Assembly (NCBI GenBank): GCA_031290725.1
Contig: JAITMZ010000007.1
Coordinates: forward strand, 1-10,139
Origin: Spirochaetaceae bacterium
Lineage (GTDB): Bacteria > Spirochaetota > Spirochaetia > Treponematales > Treponemataceae
Length of the DNA stretch: 10,139 nucleotides
Direction: 5' to 3'
Within the stretch, counting starts at the first letter, position 1. Every line of letters begins with the position of its first letter. Below the pieces are notes generated by a model. That model was not told the DNA's origin, ran no database searches, and saw nothing but the letters and a program-made list of their open reading frames with translations. Position numbers and translations under genes: made by a program. Shown piece after piece: positions 6,578-10,139 of the stretch.

Positions 6578-7897
6578 CTATAGATTCCGTGAACGAATTC
6601 TGCCATGCTTCACCAGCCCGTCATGGTGGTGCATCTTGAGCTGCGCTTCTATCTGGCTCATGGTGTCCAGATCCACCCCCACCAAAATCAGCAGAGATGT
6701 TCCGCCCATCAGCATGGCGATAGACGGGGGAAACTTAAAGAGAGTCTGGATGACCGTGGGGAGCACCGCGATGCATGCCAGATAAATCGACCCGGGCAGC
6801 ACCAGGCGGTTTAACACCCGCTGCAAATATTCCTCGGTCTTGTCCGTCCTGATCCCCGGAATGGACCCGCCGTTTTCCCGAATATTTTTTGCCATTTCAA
6901 TAGGATTCAGCGTCACCTGAGTATAAAAATAGGCAAAAAAGACGATCAACAGCACCAGAAATATGTTGTACCACCAACCGGTGGGGGTTAAAAACACCGC
7001 CAGGGCATTGAGCCACCGTACGTTTGGCCCGAAGCTGGACGCAATCTGTAACGGGAAGGTCAAAAATGACGACGCAAAGATCACCGGTATCACCCCCGAC
7101 GGATTGATCTTGAAGGGGATATACACGCTCTGACCGCCGTACATTTTGCGCCCCACCACCCGCTTGGCATAATGCACCGGGATTTTTCGCTGCCCCTGCT
7201 GTTCGTAGATCACCAGAGCGATCACCGCCACAAACATGACCAGCACCACCATCAGGAACACCGGATTGATGTCGCCGCGCCGGACCATCCGTACCAGCTC
7301 CAGCACCGCCGAAGGGAGCCGCGCCACGATGCCCGCGAAAATCAGCATGGAGATGCCGTTTCCGATACCCCTGGCGGTAATCTGCTCCCCCAGCCACACG
7401 GTGATCATGGTCCCGGTGGTGACGGTAATCACCGCCACAAACTTAAATACAAAACTGTTGGTGATCACAATGGCATCGGGGATGGATGCGGCATAAACGG
7501 TGATGGCGAAGGACTGTATAACGCACACCAGCACCGTGCCGATCCGGGTCCATCCCTGCACTTTTTTCTGCCCCCCCTCTTCTTGCGCTATTTTTTTAAG
7601 AGATGGGAATATAATCAGTGCCAACTGCATGATGATCTGGGTTGAAATGTAAGGCATCACCCCCAGCATGAACACCGAGAAGTTGGAAAACGCGCCTCCC
7701 ACAAAGAAGTCCATGTAATCCACGAAGGCATTACCCCTGACCTGGGAATTAAAAAACGCAAACAGCGCCTGGGGATTGATCCCCGGCACCGTGAGTACGC
7801 TTCCAAAGCGATACACCGCGAGAATAGCCAGCGTAAAAAGAATGCGCCCCCGCAATTCCTTCACCTGAAACATGTTTACAATCGCGTTACTTGCCAT
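6578..7897 (-). CDS. secY: Preprotein translocase channel subunit SecY
   Basis: The central inner-membrane channel of the Sec pathway, working with SecE, SecG and SecA to export or insert proteins. At 439 residues it has the family length and about ten hydrophobic membrane segments, including 16-36, 116-138, 149-169, 213-231, 268-286, 309-327, 366-386 and 392-408. The SecY signatures are visible: the region from GGAFSNFSVFMLGVMPYI (67-84) and LGEQITARGIGNGISML (169-185). The cytosolic loop before the penultimate helix carries NPIEMAKNIRENGGSIPGIR (331-350). The ATG at 7897 has AGGGATGA about 5 nt upstream, overlapping the rplO stop. It follows rplO, as in most bacteria, but neither adk nor map follows; rpmJ comes 9 nt later. 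Confidence 0.98.
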   Translation of the reverse strand: MASNAIVNMFQVKELRGRILFTLAILAVYRFGSVLTVPGINPQALFAFFNSQVRGNAFVDYMDFFVGGAFSNFSVFMLGVMPYISTQIIMQLALIIFPSLKKIAQEEGGQKKVQGWTRIGTVLVCVIQSFAITVYAASIPDAIVITNSFVFKFVAVITVTTGTMITVWLGEQITARGIGNGISMLIFAGIVARLPSAVLELVRMVRRGDINPVFLMVVLVMFVAVIALVIYEQQGQRKIPVHYAKRVVGRKMYGGQSVYIPFKINPSGVIPVIFASSFLTFPLQIASSFGPNVRWLNALAVFLTPTGWWYNIFLVLLIVFFAYFYTQVTLNPIEMAKNIRENGGSIPGIRTDKTEEYLQRVLNRLVLPGSIYLACIAVLPTVIQTLFKFPPSIAMLMGGTSLLILVGVDLDTMSQIEAQLKMHHHDGLVKHGRIRSRNL

Positions 7898-7906
7898 ACT
7901 TCATCC

Positions 7907-8377
7907 CTATGCCTTTGCTTTTTCCGTAACCGCCGCTACAGCCACCGTTCCCCCGGCCTTTTGTATCTTTTCCCTGGCCGATGCGGACACCTTGTCCACC
8001 GCCACGGTGACTTTCTTGGTAATATCGCCGTCCCCCAGAATTTTTATCAAAAACGATTTCTTTTTGAGCAAACCCTTTGCCAGCAAAGTTTCCCGGTTCA
8101 CCGTTTCGCCGTCAGCATATTTGGGTTCCAAGTCGCAAAGGTTAAATACGGCGTATTCTTTTTTATACAAATAATTGGAAAACCCGCGCTGGGCGATCCG
8201 CCGATACAGCGGCATCTGCCCGCCCTCGAATCCCACATAGGTCCGCCCGCCGGACCGGGACTGCTGGCCCTTGTTGCCGCGCCCCGAGGTGGTACCGCTG
8301 CCGGAACCGCTGCCGCGCCCCACGATATGCTTTTTTTTATGCGCCCCAACCGGAGCAGACAATAAGAAATCAGCCAT
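7907..8377 (-). CDS. rplO: 50S ribosomal protein L15
   Basis: Large-subunit assembly protein, 156 residues from the chosen start. It shows the glycine/serine-rich extended arm VGRGSGSGSGTTSGRGNKGQ (19-38), the SRSGG and FEGGQMPLYRR motifs (40-44, 50-60) and a C-terminal globular domain ending in an alanine-rich stretch. The frame is open to a GTG at 8386, but the ATG at 8377 gives the family-like N-terminus MADFLLSAPVGAHKKK and lies 8 nt after GGAGGAG, whereas the GTG would overlap that ribosome-binding site. The start is 2 nt after the rpmD stop, so the ribosome-binding site lies within the last rpmD codons and coupling is likely. Confidence 0.96.
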   Translation of the reverse strand: MADFLLSAPVGAHKKKHIVGRGSGSGSGTTSGRGNKGQQSRSGGRTYVGFEGGQMPLYRRIAQRGFSNYLYKKEYAVFNLCDLEPKYADGETVNRETLLAKGLLKKKSFLIKILGDGDITKKVTVAVDKVSASAREKIQKAGGTVAVAAVTEKAKA

Positions 8378-8379
8378 TT

Positions 8380-8574
8380 TCAACACTCCTCCACCTGTAC
8401 CAGGTGTGAAACCGCTGCAGCCATGCCCAAGACGCTCGGGCTGGCGTCGTGCACCACCGATGAGCGCACCTTCCGCAGACCCAAGCTCCGTACCGTGGCC
8501 CGCTTGTCAGGTTTTTGTCCAATGGTACTCCGCAACAACGTAATTTTGATCTTTGCAGTCTTTGCCTTAGCCAC
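8380..8574 (-). CDS. rpmD: 50S ribosomal protein L30
   Basis: Small large-subunit protein of 64 residues from a GTG start. The core KIKITLLRSTIGQKPDKRAT, then SLGLRKV and a closing hydrophobic AAAVSHLVQVEE, fits bacterial L30 (about 58-60 residues). The frame could start at another GTG at 8586, inside rpsE, but the GTG at 8574 gives the expected M-AKAKT N-terminus. It also has GGGGGT about 4 nt upstream, overlapping the rpsE stop. The start lies 2 nt after that stop, implying translational coupling. L30 is missing in some bacteria, so its presence in the standard place between rpsE and rplO is informative. Confidence 0.93.
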   Translation of the reverse strand: MAKAKTAKIKITLLRSTIGQKPDKRATVRSLGLRKVRSSVVHDASPSVLGMAAAVSHLVQVEEC

Positions 8575-8576
8575 TG

Positions 8577-9143
8577 TTACCCCCACAGCTCATTGAGGGA
8601 CTTGCCCCGGTTCTTTGCCAAAACGCGTGCATCCATGAGCTTATTCACCGCCTCAAAGGTCGCACGCACCACATTTACCGCCGAATTGGACCCCAGGGAC
8701 TTGGATAACACGTCGGTAGCACCCGCAACTTCCATCACCGCCCGCACTGCGCCACCGGCGATCAGCCCCGTGCCGGAGCAGGCCGGTTTCAGCAACACCG
8801 ACGAACCCTTGTAGTTCCCCAACATTTCGTGGGGGATGGTACCGTTCTTAAGGGGTACCCGTATTAAATTCCGTTTTGCCTTCTCAAAACTCTTGCGGAT
8901 CGCTTCGGTCACGTCGTTGGCTTTGCCGAAGCCGAAGCCTACCTGACCCTTCAGGTCGCCCACCACCGTGAGGGCGGAAAAGGAAAAACGCCTGCCGCCC
9001 TTCACCACCTTGGCGGTACGGTTCAGCTTCACCAGCTTCTCCACATAGTCCTTGGCACGGTCATCCCGGCGGTTACGGTCCCGGCGATCCCGACCGTCCC
9101 GTGGGTTTGAGTTCCGAAAATCCCTTTGTTCTCTCTGTTCCAT
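8577..9143 (-). CDS. rpsE: 30S ribosomal protein S5 with an Arg/Asp-rich N-terminal extension
   Basis: Small-subunit protein important for decoding accuracy and mRNA unwinding. The N-terminal double-stranded-RNA-binding-like domain runs from about residue 32, with [17 protein letters not shown] (47-63), the loop where spectinomycin-resistance changes occur in E. coli, and FGFGKANDV (70-78). The C-terminal domain covers about 105-175 with [14 protein letters not shown] (123-136). The 188 residues exceed E. coli's 166; most of the excess is residues 1-30, a charged segment with repeated RD and DR pairs ([10 protein letters not shown] at 15-24). TAGGAG, overlapping the rplR stop, lies before the ATG. 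No spectinomycin-resistance substitution can be asserted from the sequence. Confidence 0.97.
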   Translation of the reverse strand: MEQREQRDFRNSNPRDGRDRRDRNRRDDRAKDYVEKLVKLNRTAKVVKGGRRFSFSALTVVGDLKGQVGFGFGKANDVTEAIRKSFEKAKRNLIRVPLKNGTIPHEMLGNYKGSSVLLKPACSGTGLIAGGAVRAVMEVAGATDVLSKSLGSNSAVNVVRATFEAVNKLMDARVLAKNRGKSLNELWG

Positions 9144-9152
9144 CCTCTGCTC

Positions 9153-9515
9153 CTAAAAAACGATTCCGGCTTTGCGCGTTCCGTCCGCAATCGCTTTGAT
9201 CACCCCGTGGTAGAGGTACCCGTTTCGGTCGAACACCACCGTGGTGATATTTTTTTCCTTCAACCGCGCCCCCATGGCCTCACCCAGCTTTTCCGCCCCC
9301 GCCCTGTTGGACTTCAACTCCACGAAGTCTTTTTCCAGCGTGGAAATCGCCGCCAAGGTTCTGCCGGTATTGTCGTCTATCGCCTGGGCGTACAGATTGC
9401 AGTTGCTGCGGGTTACCGTCATCCGGGGCCGTTCCGCTGTGCCGGAAACCCGCTTACGGATGTGAAATTTCCTCTTGAGCCGCTGGCGGTTTTTATCGTT
9501 CATCTTTCGCAACAT
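9153..9515 (-). CDS. rplR: 50S ribosomal protein L18
   Basis: Large-subunit protein that binds 5S rRNA in the central protuberance with L5. Its 120 residues match the family. The N-terminus is a basic arm ([19 protein letters not shown], 8-26), followed by [20 protein letters not shown] (29-48) and a C-terminal [23 protein letters not shown] (95-117), the usual L18 ending. The ATG at 9515 is preferred over the one at 9503 because GAGGAA lies about 7 nt upstream, overlapping the rplF stop. The 10-nt gap after rplF and 9-nt gap to rpsE indicate co-translation in the standard spc order. Confidence 0.97.
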   Translation of the reverse strand: MLRKMNDKNRQRLKRKFHIRKRVSGTAERPRMTVTRSNCNLYAQAIDDNTGRTLAAISTLEKDFVELKSNRAGAEKLGEAMGARLKEKNITTVVFDRNGYLYHGVIKAIADGTRKAGIVF

Positions 9516-9525
9516 AGTCTATTCC

Positions 9526-10077
9526 TCATTTAACGCCGGACTTGCCGACCTTGCGTTTAATCACTTCGGTTTCATAACGGATACCCTTGCCCTTGTACGG
9601 CTCGGGCTTCCGCAATTTCCTGATCTGGGCGCTGAACTCACCCACTTTCTGCTTATCAATGCCGGAGATGGTGATCTTGCCCTGGTTGTCCGACGCCACA
9701 GCGATTCCCTCGGGGATGACCACCAGATAATCCGACGAATAACCCAAGGACAGCACCAGCAGTTTACCCTGCACCTCCGCCCGGTACCCTACGCCGTTAA
9801 TCACCAAGCTCTTGGCGAATCCCGCAGTCACTCCGACAACCATATTGTTTATCAGATTCCGGTACAGGCCTTGGGCAGCGTTGGCAGCCCGTTCCACCTT
9901 CCGGTCTCCGGCGGCTGGGGTCACCACAAGCTCACTGCTCGTCAAGGCTATAGTAACCAAGCCGTTGTAGTCCTGGGAGAGCTTACCCTTGGGACCCTCC
10001 ACCTCTACCAGCGACGGCTTAACGGTAATTTTTACACCCGCGGGTATCGCCACAGGTATTTTTCCAATCCGCGACAT
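9526..10077 (-). CDS. rplF: 50S ribosomal protein L6
   Basis: Large-subunit protein near the sarcin-ricin loop and factor-binding site. The 183 residues are close to E. coli's 177. It begins [15 protein letters not shown], and two repeated L6 domains follow: the first to about residue 82, the second from about 90 with [21 protein letters not shown] (94-114). The diagnostic C-terminal motif [11 protein letters not shown] is at 158-168. AAGGAG lies about 6 nt before the ATG. The gene starts 19 nt after the rpsH stop. Confidence 0.98.
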   Translation of the reverse strand: MSRIGKIPVAIPAGVKITVKPSLVEVEGPKGKLSQDYNGLVTIALTSSELVVTPAAGDRKVERAANAAQGLYRNLINNMVVGVTAGFAKSLVINGVGYRAEVQGKLLVLSLGYSSDYLVVIPEGIAVASDNQGKITISGIDKQKVGEFSAQIRKLRKPEPYKGKGIRYETEVIKRKVGKSGVK

Positions 10078-10096
10078 ATTTTCTCCTTACCACCTG

Positions 10097-10139
10097 CTAC
10101 CATACGGTACAGATCAACTCGCCGCCTACCATCTTTTCC
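10097..10139 (-). CDS. rpsH: 30S ribosomal protein S8, C-terminal end only
   Basis: Only the last 13 codons and the TAG stop are in the window, encoding EKMVGGELICTVW. The ending GGE-L-x-C-x-V-W is typical of S8, and the position directly before rplF is where rpsH lies in the spc operon. In E. coli S8 is the repressor of this operon, binding its own mRNA near the L5 start, which would lie outside this window. The rest of the gene is cut off by the window edge. Confidence 0.88.
   Translation of the reverse strand, partial: EKMVGGELICTVW

Noticed and set aside
7172..7645. Plus-strand histidine-rich open frame opposite secY
   Set aside because: The His-rich composition is a by-product of reading SecY codons in reverse; secY itself is unmistakable.

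Overview
The window is the distal end of a bacterial spc-alpha ribosomal-protein superoperon, read on the minus strand from the right edge, followed by a convergent comF-type gene and a phosphohexomutase gene. The S4 protein with four zinc-site cysteines, the C+ type L36, secY running directly into rpmJ, the very acidic RpoA tail, the long basic L17 tail and the large DCDGDRG/GEGSTGG-type phosphohexomutase together suggest a spirochaete of the Treponema clade. This placement is an inference from gene content and protein style; no 16S gene or other marker is present to prove it. The coding DNA is GC-rich by eye. The two stretches next to comF (2119-2216 and 3072-3172) carry AT-rich control signals.

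Layout, in order of transcription on the minus strand: the rpsH 3' end (10139-10097), rplF, rplR, rpsE, rpmD, rplO, secY, rpmJ, rpsM, rpsK, rpsD, rpoA, rplQ and a 58-residue four-cysteine protein (3349-3173). A Rho-independent terminator with an unusually long, structured loop lies at 3164-3083. Gaps are short (2 to about 30 nt) and most genes have a clear Shine-Dalgarno sequence. Several sites overlap the preceding gene: rplQ starts inside the end of rpoA, and the small zinc gene takes its ribosome-binding site from the last codons of rplQ. This points to one transcription unit with translational coupling. It supplies parts of both ribosomal subunits, the SecY translocon channel and the RNA polymerase alpha subunit. 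Four protein starts were moved to internal codons (rpoA, rplQ, rplO, rpmD) because the Shine-Dalgarno spacing or family conservation requires it. The genes adk, map and infA, often found beside secY in other bacteria, are absent.

Downstream, comF (2217-3071, plus strand) converges on the operon. Its reading frame carries what looks like a 51-bp in-frame insertion bounded by an 8-bp direct repeat and holding a GC-rich hairpin; removing it restores a normal ComF sequence. The phosphohexomutase gene (2118-127, minus strand) diverges from comF across a 98-bp AT-rich spacer with a plausible promoter. The first 126 bases hold no gene that can be assigned.

Most of this is conserved housekeeping DNA, and no defence, CRISPR or new multi-gene system is visible. 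The points worth a second look are the in-frame element in comF, the unnamed zinc-ribbon protein ending the operon, the long-loop terminator, and the oppositely charged tails of RpoA and L17.
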